From Bacteroidia bacterium (GTDB lineage Bacteria; Bacteroidota; Bacteroidia; Chitinophagales; Saprospiraceae), in contig JAUHXV010000003.1 in the NCBI GenBank assembly GCA_030426765.1, positions 59,239 to 123,238 of the forward strand: DNA of 64,000 bases. Reading direction: 5' to 3'. Position numbers and translations under genes: made by a program. The notes under the pieces are model-generated. The model was not told where the DNA came from, searched no databases, and saw only the letters and a list, made by a program, of their open reading frames with translations. Below are positions 27,529-36,944 of this stretch, piece by piece (within the stretch, counting starts at the first letter, position 1; the number at the start of each line of letters is the position of its first letter).

Positions 27529-28977
27529 TTAATCTAAGGATATGCCTCTTCCTAAATAGTATTTGAGTATCTGAATCTGGAAGAAATAATCATAGCGGGC
27601 GATAAGCAAATTGTTTTCGGCTGCATCATACCGATTGCGTGCGCTGAGGTATTCAAAATTTCCAATAGCTCCCAGTTCAGCTCTTCTGTCTGCATTATCC
27701 AGTGAGATTCTGGCGGCTTGAGCAGCGGCCTCTGCACCTTCCATTGTTTTTTTGGCGGCCTTTGCATTGGCCAGAGCGCTTTGAATATTGGTCTTTAGGG
27801 TTTGCTTAACTTTTTCTGTTTCGATATCTGCATTGATCACATTGATTTTTGCTCGTTCGACATTGGCTTGCGCGGAGTAATTGTTTAGAATGGGGATCGT
27901 CAGGGTTGCGCCAAAGCCATAACCCAAAGCTCTGTCGAGCTGTTCGCCGTAGGAGATATTTTCATAGCTCGTCGGGATAAGAAAGTCTTCCTCAACGCGT
28001 CCGGGTTGTCCATCCACCAATAAACCGGGTCGGGGTATCCGGACCGTTGAAAATGCAGTTGGAAGTTCGTAGAGATTGGACCAGTTGGTACCCAGGTTGC
28101 CGCCTATGCTGAGGGAAGGGATGCGCTGACTACGCGCTATAGCGATACCCACTTCATTGGCTTCCTGGCGGAGTTCTGATGCTATGATCTGAGGCTGGTT
28201 TTCCAATGCTGCGGCGTAGACGACATCAAAGGGTTCGTTTTCGAGTGCTTCGAGGTTGTCAAAATTTAAATCGGGTTTTTCGATTACCAGGGGATAGCTT
28301 GCGTCCATGAGCATCAGTTGCTTCAACCCGAGAAGCTCATTGTCGATCGCATTCTGGGCACTGATCTGGGCGGATTCATCATTGGCAAGTTGTGCGAGGA
28401 TATCATAGCGATCAGCTTCCGGGCGTGTTCCGGCGGTGATCATTTTATCCATATTGTCGAGCTGATCCTGGGTGAGCTTTACGCGATCTGTGGCAATATC
28501 ATAATTTTCATAGGCGAAAAGAATGCGAAGGTAGGCGAGTGCAACATTGAGCGATAGATCTTCCTGTGCTTGCTGGATATCTTTTTCAGAAGCTTCCAGA
28601 TAGATATCGTTTTGTTTGATCGTATTGACAGTTCTTCCTCCGGTGTATAACATAACCCCGGTGGAGACACCATAACTTTGATACAGGGAGTTTTCGGTTT
28701 CAAAATCATTGGTAGCCGGGTTGATGACTCTACCCACCGTAAAACCCAGATTGGTATTCATGTTTAGGGTGGGTATGCGATTGCGTCTGAGTTGCTTGCC
28801 CGTGATTTCATAGCCGTCTTTAGTGAGCTGGATTTGCTCAATCGTCAGGTTTTTATCGAGTGCTTCTCGGATGCATCTTTCCAAATCCCAGGTTTCCTGG
28901 GCAAATGAAAAACTGCTCAGGAGGACAAAACCGGCAATGGAAATGAGAACTTTATTCATTTGCGTTTGATTTTTCAT
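27529..28977 (-). CDS. TolC-family outer-membrane efflux protein
   Basis: The 482-residue protein has a signal peptide ending in SFAQ and two outer-membrane efflux protein repeats with long helices (for example around 105-215 and 365-460) joined by a barrel region. The start at 28977 could also be the internal ATG at 28959, which gives a more compact signal. It is the first gene of a three-gene unit with the HlyD adaptor (38-bp gap) and the DUF2064 protein. It would form the outer-membrane exit duct. Confidence 0.92.
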   Translation of the reverse strand: MKNQTQMNKVLISIAGFVLLSSFSFAQETWDLERCIREALDKNLTIEQIQLTKDGYEITGKQLRRNRIPTLNMNTNLGFTVGRVINPATNDFETENSLYQSYGVSTGVMLYTGGRTVNTIKQNDIYLEASEKDIQQAQEDLSLNVALAYLRILFAYENYDIATDRVKLTQDQLDNMDKMITAGTRPEADRYDILAQLANDESAQISAQNAIDNELLGLKQLMLMDASYPLVIEKPDLNFDNLEALENEPFDVVYAAALENQPQIIASELRQEANEVGIAIARSQRIPSLSIGGNLGTNWSNLYELPTAFSTVRIPRPGLLVDGQPGRVEEDFLIPTSYENISYGEQLDRALGYGFGATLTIPILNNYSAQANVERAKINVINADIETEKVKQTLKTNIQSALANAKAAKKTMEGAEAAAQAARISLDNADRRAELGAIGNFEYLSARNRYDAAENNLLIARYDYFFQIQILKYYLGRGISLD

Positions 28978-29116
28978 GGCGATAATACGGACAGAGGCTT
29001 TTTCCTGAAAACTTTTTATATCAAAGCATGTAAAAAACAGATAAATACGACCCGTAAAGGCCGACTGGGCAAAGCTATTGATTAATCAGGGAAACCGTGT
29101 TGTGAAAGCCGGAAAA

Positions 29117-30445
29117 TCAAAAATACGTACCAAATGATAATGCTCCGACGAGGCGGTCATATTCACCACCCAGTGGGCGGAAATACCCAAGAAGTAAATA
29201 TGCATTTTCGGTTTCGTACCAGTCTCCTTCCAGTACGCTGAAATCGGGTCTCCCGAATTCATCTTCCACCGCATAGCAATAATTGTAATATCCTTGTTTC
29301 AGATACATTCTTCCGATATATCCGCCGACTCTATCATCATAGGTCATACGGTATTCGGGAAGCATTTTCCAGTCTGTCAACCCGCCTACGATATAGATGT
29401 CCTGCCCGGGCATTTCGGGCATGGTGAGTGTTGCGATGACCTCTGAGTATTCCATGCTGAGTTGTTGTTCGCGATAATTATAGCGCTGAACGAGATTGAG
29501 CGTGGATGCCAGGGAATCTGGTGGGATATACTTGCGCATATAGTCACGATTGTATGGCACAAACATTCCGTTGAGATCACGTCTCCAGAGGTAGGCCAAC
29601 CGGTCTCTGGGTTCTCTGGGAAAAAGGATGGTGCTGAATCCTTCCACGTATTCCTCGATATCAAGCACATCTTCTGATCGAAATTCCATGCTGCTGATAT
29701 CCAGGTTGCGGAATTCTTTTCCTGCGGGAAAGATGATTTTACCTGAGTAATTATAATCTAAATATGTTCCCGTGATTGTTCGGGGGACAATATCTTCAAG
29801 TCGGTTTGCCCATCGGCCGTTTTGGACAATGGTACAGGTAAACTCTGCTCTTGGATTGCGCATATTTAGTCCTTCTGTTTGCACTCCAAAATCAATTTCC
29901 TGGTGTGTATTGCGCAAAGACACAATCGTGGCTCGACGGACAGATGTCTGGAAGCTTATAATATCTTCCGTCACCATAAATCTGCGCGTGATGATGGGAT
30001 CGTTTTCCATCCCTCGTTCGTACACGACGAGCAGGTAATTTCCTGACACTGTCCAGTTGACTTCCTCGTTTGGAAACGTCAGGTAGTATTGCAGATAGGG
30101 TTGAATCGTACCAGAAGAAATATCGTAATCTCTGATTTCACCTTCGCGATACCCGCGTAAATATTCGAATTGAGAAATAGTCTCAGTGGGTCGCCAGTAT
30201 CTGTCACAATGAATCACTGTGTAGTAGTAGATCGTGCCTTGTCCGTCTAATTCATCGAAAGCGAGAAACAGGGAGTTTTCAGAGCCCAGAGTAGCTATAG
30301 GTTGAGTGAGCGCCAGCCCGTTGACATGGAGGCGTACGGATTTAATATAATCTCGGTACACCCCGTCCTCGTACGCTCTCAACACGGGTTGAGCCGAAAT
30401 TCCTGAATAGACAAAAAAGCTGAGGAGAAGGAGTTTGAGCTTCAA
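29117..30445 (-). CDS. type IX secretion system plug protein (DUF5103)
   Basis: The frame is open back to 30538, but those first codons come out of the RAYT palindrome. The TTG at 30445 starts a proper signal peptide (MKLKLLLLSFFVYSGISAQ). The mature protein has the features of the DUF5103/PlugT9SS family: an N-terminal beta domain (IYYYTVIHCDRYWRPT, EEVNWTVSGNYLLVVYERG) and a C-terminal carbohydrate-module-like domain (GLTDWKMLPEYRMTYDDRVGGYIGRMYLKQGYYNYCY). In Flavobacterium the Plug protein closes the periplasmic end of the SprA translocon. The gene therefore shows that the host has T9SS, in line with the cargo at 49055-54769. Confidence 0.85.
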   Translation of the reverse strand: MKLKLLLLSFFVYSGISAQPVLRAYEDGVYRDYIKSVRLHVNGLALTQPIATLGSENSLFLAFDELDGQGTIYYYTVIHCDRYWRPTETISQFEYLRGYREGEIRDYDISSGTIQPYLQYYLTFPNEEVNWTVSGNYLLVVYERGMENDPIITRRFMVTEDIISFQTSVRRATIVSLRNTHQEIDFGVQTEGLNMRNPRAEFTCTIVQNGRWANRLEDIVPRTITGTYLDYNYSGKIIFPAGKEFRNLDISSMEFRSEDVLDIEEYVEGFSTILFPREPRDRLAYLWRRDLNGMFVPYNRDYMRKYIPPDSLASTLNLVQRYNYREQQLSMEYSEVIATLTMPEMPGQDIYIVGGLTDWKMLPEYRMTYDDRVGGYIGRMYLKQGYYNYCYAVEDEFGRPDFSVLEGDWYETENAYLLLGYFRPLGGEYDRLVGALSFGTYF

Positions 30446-30521
30446 ATGAGGATAAATTGTTGATTTTTTAAGCGAAACGCAATAATAACGAGTAAAATTC
30501 GGTAAATGTTTGCTGCAAACC

Positions 30522-30559
30522 AAAACAGTGTGCCACACCTAGGTGTGGCACACTGTTTT
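30522..30559. repeat. 38-bp perfect palindrome at the RAYT stop codon
   Basis: AAAACAGTGTGCCACACCT (30522-30540) is followed without spacer by its exact reverse complement (30541-30559). The last base pair touches the TAA stop of the RAYT gene (30561-30559 on the minus strand). It can form a cruciform or a 19-bp RNA hairpin ending in a T run on both strands, so it may also terminate transcription. RAYT/Y1 transposases bind such hairpins, so it is a candidate REP-like or element-end sequence. Confidence 0.85.
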
Positions 30560-31182
30560 TAGAGGAACTTGGATTTTATATGATCCGGCACCCCTCGCAC
30601 CGTCCGCAACGGCATCTCATTCAAATCCAACGACAATATCTTTCTCCCCAGTTCCACATTACATATCGGGTGCTGAACATTCCCGAAATATTCGCCATAG
30701 GATGAGAACGTCCAGTCTTCCGGCTTGGCCACGAGACCCGAAGCCACTGGATTATTGTGGATATAGATAAAACACCAAACAGAATAATCTTCAGACAAAC
30801 TCTCGCCCGAGGTCTGCTTGGAGCGGGTATTCTGTCGAAACAGCGACCCACTCCGCTTATTTCGCTTGTTTATGACCTTAGTATAGCTGCTCAGCAGCAT
30901 TTTCATGCCATGCGAAAAGCAATTCATCCGGATATAAGAATCATCCCCATCGCTTGTGCGTGTATCTTCTTTTCGAAAAGGAATAAAAGTCTTTTCATTT
31001 GCCTGCACCAGAAGGTGAAAGTGATTGGACATCAGGCAGTAGGCAAGCAAGTCACAATGAGGAGCGATGTAGCGTTTAATCTTCTTTATAAAGGCTAAAT
31101 AGTATTCCCTGTCGTAAAACAACATCTGTCTGTTGATCCCACGATTGTAGATATGGTAAAGTCTTTTTCCCTCGAGATTCAT
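30559..31182 (-). CDS. REP-associated tyrosine transposase (RAYT, Y1_Tnp)
   Basis: The 207-residue protein has the Y1 HUH transposase fold: YHIYNRGINRQMLFYDREYYLAFI at the N-terminus, the HUH motif His54-Phe-His56 in MSNHFHLLV, and the probable catalytic Tyr100 in SSYTKVINKRNKRSGSLFRQ. RAYTs nick single-stranded hairpin DNA and are linked with the spread of REP palindromes. The gene lies in the same direction as its neighbours, has a 38-bp palindrome at its stop codon and a CTAAAAGTT/AACTTTTAG inverted repeat just upstream of its start. There is no accessory tnpB. It is full length, so probably active. Confidence 0.9.
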   Translation of the reverse strand: MNLEGKRLYHIYNRGINRQMLFYDREYYLAFIKKIKRYIAPHCDLLAYCLMSNHFHLLVQANEKTFIPFRKEDTRTSDGDDSYIRMNCFSHGMKMLLSSYTKVINKRNKRSGSLFRQNTRSKQTSGESLSEDYSVWCFIYIHNNPVASGLVAKPEDWTFSSYGEYFGNVQHPICNVELGRKILSLDLNEMPLRTVRGVPDHIKSKFL

Positions 31183-31185
31183 ATG

Positions 31186-31231
31186 CTAAAAGTTTAATGT
31201 CGATCGTGCAGACGAGGGAGGCAACTTTTAG
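31186..31231. repeat. 9-bp inverted repeat upstream of the RAYT gene
   Basis: CTAAAAGTT (31186-31194) and AACTTTTAG (31223-31231) are perfect inverted copies separated by 28 nt. They lie between the RAYT start and the end of the glycosylase gene. They could be the other border of the RAYT unit or a terminator of the upstream gene. Confidence 0.4.
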
Positions 31232-31242
31232 TGAAGGGGCGT

Positions 31243-31863
31243 TTATAAACAGGTTTTATGTCCGCTGATATAAGGACTATCTCTGACAAAGAAACGCCAC
31301 GGGTAAGCAGCAGCCTCGCCACTCCCATCTATACCAATCCGCCGACTGGTACAGATAGCATCCGGATGAAAAGAGGTATTACGATCTTCTATCCATATCA
31401 TAGTGTCCTGAGCAACCAAAGATGTTCCTGAAAACGCCTTTTTTAATCCTAATGCTTTGCTTAACGCGCCGGGGCCTTTAGTCAGTTTTATATCGCTGAG
31501 AGAAAGATTTCTTCTTTTAGCCATCACGTCCAGACCGTCAGTGGGTTCGAGTGCTCGTATCAATACGGCATGGGCTGTATCCTTCGGGCCAGTCACCACA
31601 TTCATCAGGTGATGGATACCGTAACACAGGTAGATATACGCCACACCCCCTTTGGTAAACATCACTTCGGTTCTGGAGGTGCGAAGATTCCGGTACGCAT
31701 GGCAGGCTCTGTCATCAGGAGCACGATACGCTTCTGTTTCCACGATACGCCCTCCGGTAATTTGCCCGGAGATATTGGACATCAGGTATTTCCCAAGAAG
31801 ATCTTTCGCGAGGAGCAGAACATCTTCAGATTGATAGTACGAATGGGGTAATCGACGTCCCAC
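31243..31863 (-). CDS. DNA-3-methyladenine glycosylase (AAG/MPG family)
   Basis: The enzyme removes alkylated purines such as 3-methyladenine in base-excision repair. The 206-residue protein has the family landmarks LAKDLLGKYL, GGRIVETEAYRAPDD, FTKGGVAYIYLCYGIHHLMNVVT and the LTKGPGALSKALGL motif. The glutamate in IVETEAY is the expected catalytic residue. It starts 8 bp after the guaB stop and is probably cotranscribed with it. Confidence 0.95.
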   Translation of the reverse strand: MGRRLPHSYYQSEDVLLLAKDLLGKYLMSNISGQITGGRIVETEAYRAPDDRACHAYRNLRTSRTEVMFTKGGVAYIYLCYGIHHLMNVVTGPKDTAHAVLIRALEPTDGLDVMAKRRNLSLSDIKLTKGPGALSKALGLKKAFSGTSLVAQDTMIWIEDRNTSFHPDAICTSRRIGIDGSGEAAAYPWRFFVRDSPYISGHKTCL

Positions 31864-31871
31864 GATATCGT

Positions 31872-33353
31872 TTACCTTCTTGAGTAATTTGGTGATTCTT
31901 TGGTGATCGTTACGTCATGGGGATGACTTTCGCTGATACCGGCTGACGTGATCCTGACAAACGATGCTTCCTGCAGCGTTTCGATGTCTTGTGCTCCGCA
32001 ATATCCCATACCCGCGCGAAGGCCTCCCGTATATTGCTGCATGACTTCATGTAAAGTACCTTTATACGGCACTCTTCCCTCAATCCCTTCGGGCACCAGC
32101 TTTTTAATATCATCTTCCACATCCTGGAAGTATCGGTCTTTGGAGCCCATTGCCATCGCGCCCAGCGAACCCATTCCACGGTACACCTTAAACTTTCTCC
32201 CTTCCAGTATAATCGTCTCCCCGGGGGATTCTTCGCAGCCGGCAAATAATGAACCGGCCATCACGGAATGCGCCCCGGCAGCAATCGCTTTTGCAATATC
32301 ACCGGTATATCGAATACCTCCGTCTGCGATAATCGGGACACCTGTTCCTTTGAGTGCAAAAGCTGCTCCGTAGATAGCACTCAACTGAGGCACACCCACA
32401 CCGGCAACAATACGTGTCGTACAAATACTTCCGGGGCCTACCCCAACTTTTACACCATCCACACCGGCGTCGACAAGCGCCCTGGCACCTTCACCAGTGG
32501 CCACATTTCCTCCCACGATTTCAATATCCGGGAAAGTTTTTCGAATGTCTCTGATCATTTTGAGAACGCCTTCTGAATGGCCGTGGGCTGTATCCACAAC
32601 GATCACATCGGCATCTACCCGAGTCAGTGCTTCTACACGTTCCAGTGTATCCGCGGCGATACCCACACCTGCACCAACCAGCAATCTGCCCCGAGAATCT
32701 TTGCTACTGTTAGGATACGCTTCCAGTTTCATCAGATCCTTATAGGTGATCAGTCCGGTCAGTCTGTTGTCCGCATCGACTACGGGCAACTTCTCAATCT
32801 TATGTTTCTGTAAAAGTCGCTTTGCTTGTTCCAGAGTCGTTCCAATCGGCGCGGTGATGAGCGGGGCTTTGGTCATTAACTCGGAAATCGGACGGTCCGT
32901 ACTCGCCTCAAATCGCAAGTCGCGATTGGTCAGGATCCCAACCAGAATTCCATTTTTATCTACGATGGGGATGCCTCCGATTTTGTACTGGCGCATCAGT
33001 TGTTCTGCTTCGCCGATAGTGGAAGTGGCCAGCAGGGTAACCGGGTCCTGGATCATACCGCTTTCCGAGCGTTTGACTGAGCGCACCTGCTGAGCCTGAC
33101 TTGCGATATCCATATTTTTATGGATGATCCCTATCCCGCCTGCTCGGGCAATCGCTATGGCCGTTTCTTTCTCTGTGACAGAGTCCATGGCCGCCGAGAC
33201 CATCGGGGCATTGATTCGTATGTTTCGGGTAAACTGAGTGCTGATGTTTACTTCCCTGGGAAGGACATTGGAATATCCGGGTACGAGTAATACATCGTCA
33301 AAGGTGAGCGCATCTGCAAAGAGCTCGTGCTTACTTTTCAAATTGAATTCCAT
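31872..33353 (-). CDS. guaB: inosine-5'-monophosphate dehydrogenase
   Basis: This enzyme oxidises IMP to XMP, the rate-limiting step of GMP synthesis. The 493-residue protein has the (beta/alpha)8 core with the catalytic loop [11 protein letters not shown] (the cysteine attacks IMP) and the [10 protein letters not shown] and [10 protein letters not shown] flap regions. Two CBS domains are inserted at about 95-215. I chose the ATG at 33353 rather than the TTG two codons earlier. A perfect -7 element ends 3 bp before this ATG, so the mRNA may be leaderless. Confidence 0.97.
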   Translation of the reverse strand: MEFNLKSKHELFADALTFDDVLLVPGYSNVLPREVNISTQFTRNIRINAPMVSAAMDSVTEKETAIAIARAGGIGIIHKNMDIASQAQQVRSVKRSESGMIQDPVTLLATSTIGEAEQLMRQYKIGGIPIVDKNGILVGILTNRDLRFEASTDRPISELMTKAPLITAPIGTTLEQAKRLLQKHKIEKLPVVDADNRLTGLITYKDLMKLEAYPNSSKDSRGRLLVGAGVGIAADTLERVEALTRVDADVIVVDTAHGHSEGVLKMIRDIRKTFPDIEIVGGNVATGEGARALVDAGVDGVKVGVGPGSICTTRIVAGVGVPQLSAIYGAAFALKGTGVPIIADGGIRYTGDIAKAIAAGAHSVMAGSLFAGCEESPGETIILEGRKFKVYRGMGSLGAMAMGSKDRYFQDVEDDIKKLVPEGIEGRVPYKGTLHEVMQQYTGGLRAGMGYCGAQDIETLQEASFVRITSAGISESHPHDVTITKESPNYSRR

Positions 33354-33356
33354 GCG

Positions 33357-33364
33357 CAAAGATA
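33357..33364 (-). promoter_or_regulatory. -7 promoter element of guaB
   Basis: On the minus strand TATCTTTG matches TAnnTTTG fully and is separated from the ATG by only CGC. Confidence 0.45.
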
Positions 33365-33502
33365 ATCACAGATTATAGAATTCCCAGTGAATAGCTAAAC
33401 GATTATGGTAAATGCTTCAATTAGGCACAATGTTTGTCTTACAAATCTTTGTATCACTAAGGGTTAAACAGGATTTCGATTTTTTTTTGCAAAAGATGAT
33501 AA

Positions 33503-33510
33503 TAGTTTTG
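33503..33510 (+). promoter_or_regulatory. -7 promoter element of tadA
   Basis: TAGTTTTG matches TAnnTTTG fully. It ends 1 bp before the ATG at 33512, which raises the question of whether the true start is the later ATG at 33539 or the mRNA is leaderless. Confidence 0.4.
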
Positions 33511-33511
33511 A

Positions 33512-33955
33512 ATGGAGATTTATGGTGATGAGTATTTCATGAAGTTGGCACTCCAGGAAGCCCGAAAAGCAGAAGAAATGGGTGAAGTGCCGATTGGGGC
33601 GGTCATCACACATGGTGACCGACTCCTCGCGCGTTGTCACAACAGCACGGAAATGCTGACGGATGTGACAGCGCATGCGGAAATTCTCGCCATCACGTCT
33701 GCGTCGCAAAACCTCAACAGTAAATATCTGCGGGAGTGTACGCTTTATGTTTCTCTCGAACCCTGCGTGATGTGCGCCAGTGCATTGCGGTGGTCTCAGA
33801 TCGGGAGAGTCGTCTATGCCACAGCCGATGAAAAAGCGGGATTCATGCGCTACGGAAAGGAACTCCTGCATCCTAAAACCAAACTCGAAATGGGAATCAT
33901 GATGCAGGAAAGCAGCGCCCTGCTGAAAAACTTTTTTGCCAACAGAAGGCGATAA
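33512..33955 (+). CDS. tadA: tRNA-specific adenosine deaminase
   Basis: TadA changes adenosine 34 of tRNA-Arg(ACG) to inosine. The 147-residue protein has the zinc deaminase motif HAE (His55, Glu57) and PCVMC (Cys85, Cys88), together with the TadA-typical EMGEVPIGAVI and N-terminal FMKLALQEA. Family length is about 150, so it is complete from the ATG at 33512. It is a single gene, divergent from guaB with 158 bp between. Confidence 0.95.
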   Translation: MEIYGDEYFMKLALQEARKAEEMGEVPIGAVITHGDRLLARCHNSTEMLTDVTAHAEILAITSASQNLNSKYLRECTLYVSLEPCVMCASALRWSQIGRVVYATADEKAGFMRYGKELLHPKTKLEMGIMMQESSALLKNFFANRRR

Positions 33956-34174
33956 CCTCCGTTGTTTTTTGAATTGATGGGTTCTTATCCCCATTGTACT
34001 AGCTGTCAAATGGCATAAATCCAGTATTAACAGGTGTTTATATATTATGAATAAAAATAATATACATTTTCCTACCGATTATCCGTCACCCGCTTTCCAT
34101 GTATTTTTTCACGTTTTTCAATTTAACGTTTCATTAGCCTATTGTTTAATTCGAGGTTAAACTCTTGTCCCGCT

Positions 34175-34186
34175 CTTGACGTCAAG
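34175..34186. promoter_or_regulatory. 12-bp perfect palindrome upstream of the 34232 lipoprotein gene
   Basis: CTTGACGTCAAG is a perfect palindrome 45 bp before the start codon. A looser inverted repeat GTTTAA/TTAAAC lies at 34144-34162. It is a candidate operator; the regulator is unknown. Confidence 0.35.
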
Positions 34187-34231
34187 TATTCTCATCCCTA
34201 ATTTGGATGTATCAATCATTCAACTTAGGGT

Positions 34232-34774
34232 ATGAGAAAAGTATATTTTGTTTGGTTTGTATTTGCCGGCCTGCTGACTTCCTGCAGTCCCAGGTATACC
34301 TATTTTACCAAAGATCTCATGGAGCGCGAACAATGGACGGCAGAGGATTTGAGTAAGATTCAATTTTACCTTTCAAAAGATATTGTACTCTCCCGGGTGC
34401 TGGAATCGAGTGAAACCAAAATTTCAGAAGGTAAAATCAAGGTGATTGATGGTCGCCAGATGGAATATGTAATTTTGAAAGCCAATACACCGGGCGTTCT
34501 GGTGCAAATGCCGAAACAGGATCGATACGCTGTCAGTTTTGAAGAATCTGATGATGAAGCCTATCTGATGTTCGGGCCCAGCGACAAACTTGGAGATCGA
34601 TTTGTGCTGCTCTCCTATGCGTGGGATCGTCATCAGGGGCAGATACACTATAAAGGGAATCTGTATACCGTTGATGCCTCAAGTGCATATTCAGGATTGT
34701 TAGTCGACCTACAAAAAGAAGATCGCAGCCAACACGAATCGTATCATGTGTCCGGCCGTACGATTCGTCCCTAA
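34232..34774 (+). CDS. uncharacterised lipoprotein
   Basis: The 180-residue protein has a clear lipoprotein signal (lipobox LLTSC, Cys18). The mature part starts SPRYTYFTKDLMEREQWTAEDLSKIQFYLSKDIVLSR and seems to be a mostly beta protein. I recognise the N-terminal pattern from small Bacteroidota lipoproteins but no function. It is convergent with pcm, with only 3 bp between the stop codons, and has possible operator palindromes upstream. Confidence 0.8.
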   Translation: MRKVYFVWFVFAGLLTSCSPRYTYFTKDLMEREQWTAEDLSKIQFYLSKDIVLSRVLESSETKISEGKIKVIDGRQMEYVILKANTPGVLVQMPKQDRYAVSFEESDDEAYLMFGPSDKLGDRFVLLSYAWDRHQGQIHYKGNLYTVDASSAYSGLLVDLQKEDRSQHESYHVSGRTIRP

Positions 34775-34777
34775 CCA

Positions 34778-35425
34778 CTATTGCGTTCCTTTGAGGAAGG
34801 GTACGAATTTAAATTTTCCAAATGACTCACGCTGTATTTCTTCCTCGCTGACTTTGGTATACCGCCACATGGTTTGGACCTCCCCATCTCCAATGGGAAT
34901 GACCAGATGCCCGCCGATCGTCAGTTGATCAATTAAGTTTTCCGGAAGGGAAGTAGCGCCGGCGGTCACGAGGATTTTATCAAAAGGTGCAAACATCGGA
35001 AGCCCCGCATACCCATCTCCCAGAAACGTACGGATCGCCACAAATCCAAGATCGCGAAGCAATTTATCGGTGCGTTTAAAAAGTTTGCTCTGGCGCTCGA
35101 TCGTATACACTCTGGCTCCGAGCAGCGATAAAATGCATGCCTGATATCCGGATCCCGTCCCCACTTCAAGTACGGTATCTCCTTTTTTTATATCGAGCAA
35201 CGTCGTCTGAATGGCCACGGTTTGCGGTTGGGAGATCGTCTGATCGTTTCCTATCGGAAAAGCTACATTCTTGTAAGCCCATTCTTCAAACGCTTTTTCA
35301 AGAAACAGATGTCGCGGGAGCTTAGCCATCGCTTCGAGTACCCGTTCATTACGAATCCCTTCTTTTCGGAGTGTTTCGATGAGTTGCTGACGAAGTCCCT
35401 GATGCTTGTATGTATCTCTTCGCAA
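34778..35425 (-). CDS. pcm: protein-L-isoaspartate O-methyltransferase
   Basis: The enzyme uses S-adenosylmethionine to repair isoaspartyl residues in aged proteins. The 215-residue protein has the PCMT signature FPIGNDQTISQPQTVA, the SAM-binding motif I VLEVGTGSGYQACILS and the late motif FDKILVTAGA. The start is TTG at 35425; no in-frame ATG lies upstream before non-homologous sequence. TAAATTTA at 35432-35439, a 7-of-8 match to the -7 consensus, is 6 bp ahead, again close to a leaderless layout. Confidence 0.95.
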   Translation of the reverse strand: MRRDTYKHQGLRQQLIETLRKEGIRNERVLEAMAKLPRHLFLEKAFEEWAYKNVAFPIGNDQTISQPQTVAIQTTLLDIKKGDTVLEVGTGSGYQACILSLLGARVYTIERQSKLFKRTDKLLRDLGFVAIRTFLGDGYAGLPMFAPFDKILVTAGATSLPENLIDQLTIGGHLVIPIGDGEVQTMWRYTKVSEEEIQRESFGKFKFVPFLKGTQ

Positions 35426-35546
35426 GATTGTTAAATTTACCGGATAGATGAGACGAAGGTCTGACAGACAAATTCAGTCGCTCTGATTTTCTCTGCAAAC
35501 GGACACGTAAAAATACGAATTATTATATTATAAAAAATAATAATAT

Positions 35547-36944
35547 ATGAGTGATATTAAGTTTGGTACAGATGGCTGGCGGGCTATCATCGCCCAGGAT
35601 TACACAGTAGACAATGTGAAAAGAGTCGCGGAAGCAACAGCCCTTTTTATGCAGGAACGTGGCATGAAAAAAGCAGTCATCGGATACGACTGCCGGTTCG
35701 GTGGCCAGTTATTTGCAGATACCACCGCTCGCGTATTGGGTAGTTATAATATCCACGTGATAATGGGAGACCGCATCGCCACCACGCCAATGATCTCCCT
35801 CGCCGTCACAAAACTTAAAGCCGATATAGGCATCGTCATTACGGCGAGCCACAACCCTCCGTCGTATAACGGCTTCAAACTAAAGTCTTCCTACGGGGGT
35901 CCTTCCATACCGGCGGATATCACTGCAGTCGAAAATCATATCCCCGCCCAGGCTAAGTCAGATCTTCGATCCCTGGATGAAATGAAATCAGGCAACCTTC
36001 TCTCTTATGAAGATCTCGAAACGATGTATTATGATCACGTCATGGCTTCATTCGATATAGAGGCCATCCGAAATTCAGATTTTCATATCGGGTATGATGC
36101 CATGTACGGTGCAGGATATCAAATTTTTCCACGGATATTACCGGATGCCAAACTTCTTCATTGTGATTACAATCCTTCATTCTACGGACAGGCCCCGGAA
36201 CCCATTGAACGCAACCTAAAACCATTCAGCGAGATGCTGAAAGCAGACCCAAAAATGGCCATCGGGATCGCTAATGATGGTGACGCGGATCGCATCGGAA
36301 TGTTTGACGGAGACGGAAATTTTGTCGACTCCCACCACATTCTTCTTCTCTTATTATATTACCTGCATAAACATAAAGGGCTCAGTGGGAAAGTCGTCAT
36401 TACTTTTTCCGTGACAGATAAGATGATTCAACTCGCCGAAAAATTTGGCCTTGAAGTGGAAGTGACGAAAATTGGTTTCAAATACATCGCGGAGATCATG
36501 ACCAATGAAGATGTTCTGGTGGGTGGTGAAGAATCAGGCGGCCTGGCTGTGAAAGGCCATATCCCTGAAAGGGACGGCGTTTGGATTGGGCTGATGATCC
36601 TCGAGTTTATGGCCAAAACAGGAAAGACCCTGCAGGAGCTCGTACAACTCGTGTATGATGAAGTGGGCACATTTGCTTTCGATCGATACGACCTCCACAT
36701 TACGCAGGCGCTGAAAGAAAAAGTGATTGCCAACTGTAAAGCCAATGCATACACGGAGTTTGGGTCACTTAAAATTGTCAACACCCAAACGCTGGATGGT
36801 TTTAAGTATTACCTGGATAATGGTACGTGGATTATGATACGTCCTTCCGGCACCGAACCTGTTTTGCGCGTGTACTGCGAAGCACCGGATCGATTTAAAG
36901 CCATTTCAACACTTGATATCGTTAAAGCTGTTTTGTTAGGGTAA
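35547..36944 (+). CDS. phosphoglucomutase/phosphomannomutase family protein
   Basis: The 465-residue alpha-D-phosphohexomutase moves phosphate between C1 and C6 of a hexose phosphate. It has all four family sites: the catalytic serine loop TASHNPPSYNG (about residues 100-110), the metal loop NDGDADRIGMFDGDG, the sugar-binding loop GGEESGG and the phosphate-binding loop RPSGTEP. The sequence alone does not tell whether glucose, mannose or glucosamine is the substrate. It is a single gene. Confidence 0.93.
   Translation: MSDIKFGTDGWRAIIAQDYTVDNVKRVAEATALFMQERGMKKAVIGYDCRFGGQLFADTTARVLGSYNIHVIMGDRIATTPMISLAVTKLKADIGIVITASHNPPSYNGFKLKSSYGGPSIPADITAVENHIPAQAKSDLRSLDEMKSGNLLSYEDLETMYYDHVMASFDIEAIRNSDFHIGYDAMYGAGYQIFPRILPDAKLLHCDYNPSFYGQAPEPIERNLKPFSEMLKADPKMAIGIANDGDADRIGMFDGDGNFVDSHHILLLLLYYLHKHKGLSGKVVITFSVTDKMIQLAEKFGLEVEVTKIGFKYIAEIMTNEDVLVGGEESGGLAVKGHIPERDGVWIGLMILEFMAKTGKTLQELVQLVYDEVGTFAFDRYDLHITQALKEKVIANCKANAYTEFGSLKIVNTQTLDGFKYYLDNGTWIMIRPSGTEPVLRVYCEAPDRFKAISTLDIVKAVLLG

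Noticed and set aside
30543..30770. Plus-strand frame beginning in the RAYT palindrome
   Set aside because: It is antisense to the RAYT gene and starts only because the palindrome supplies the same codons on both strands.
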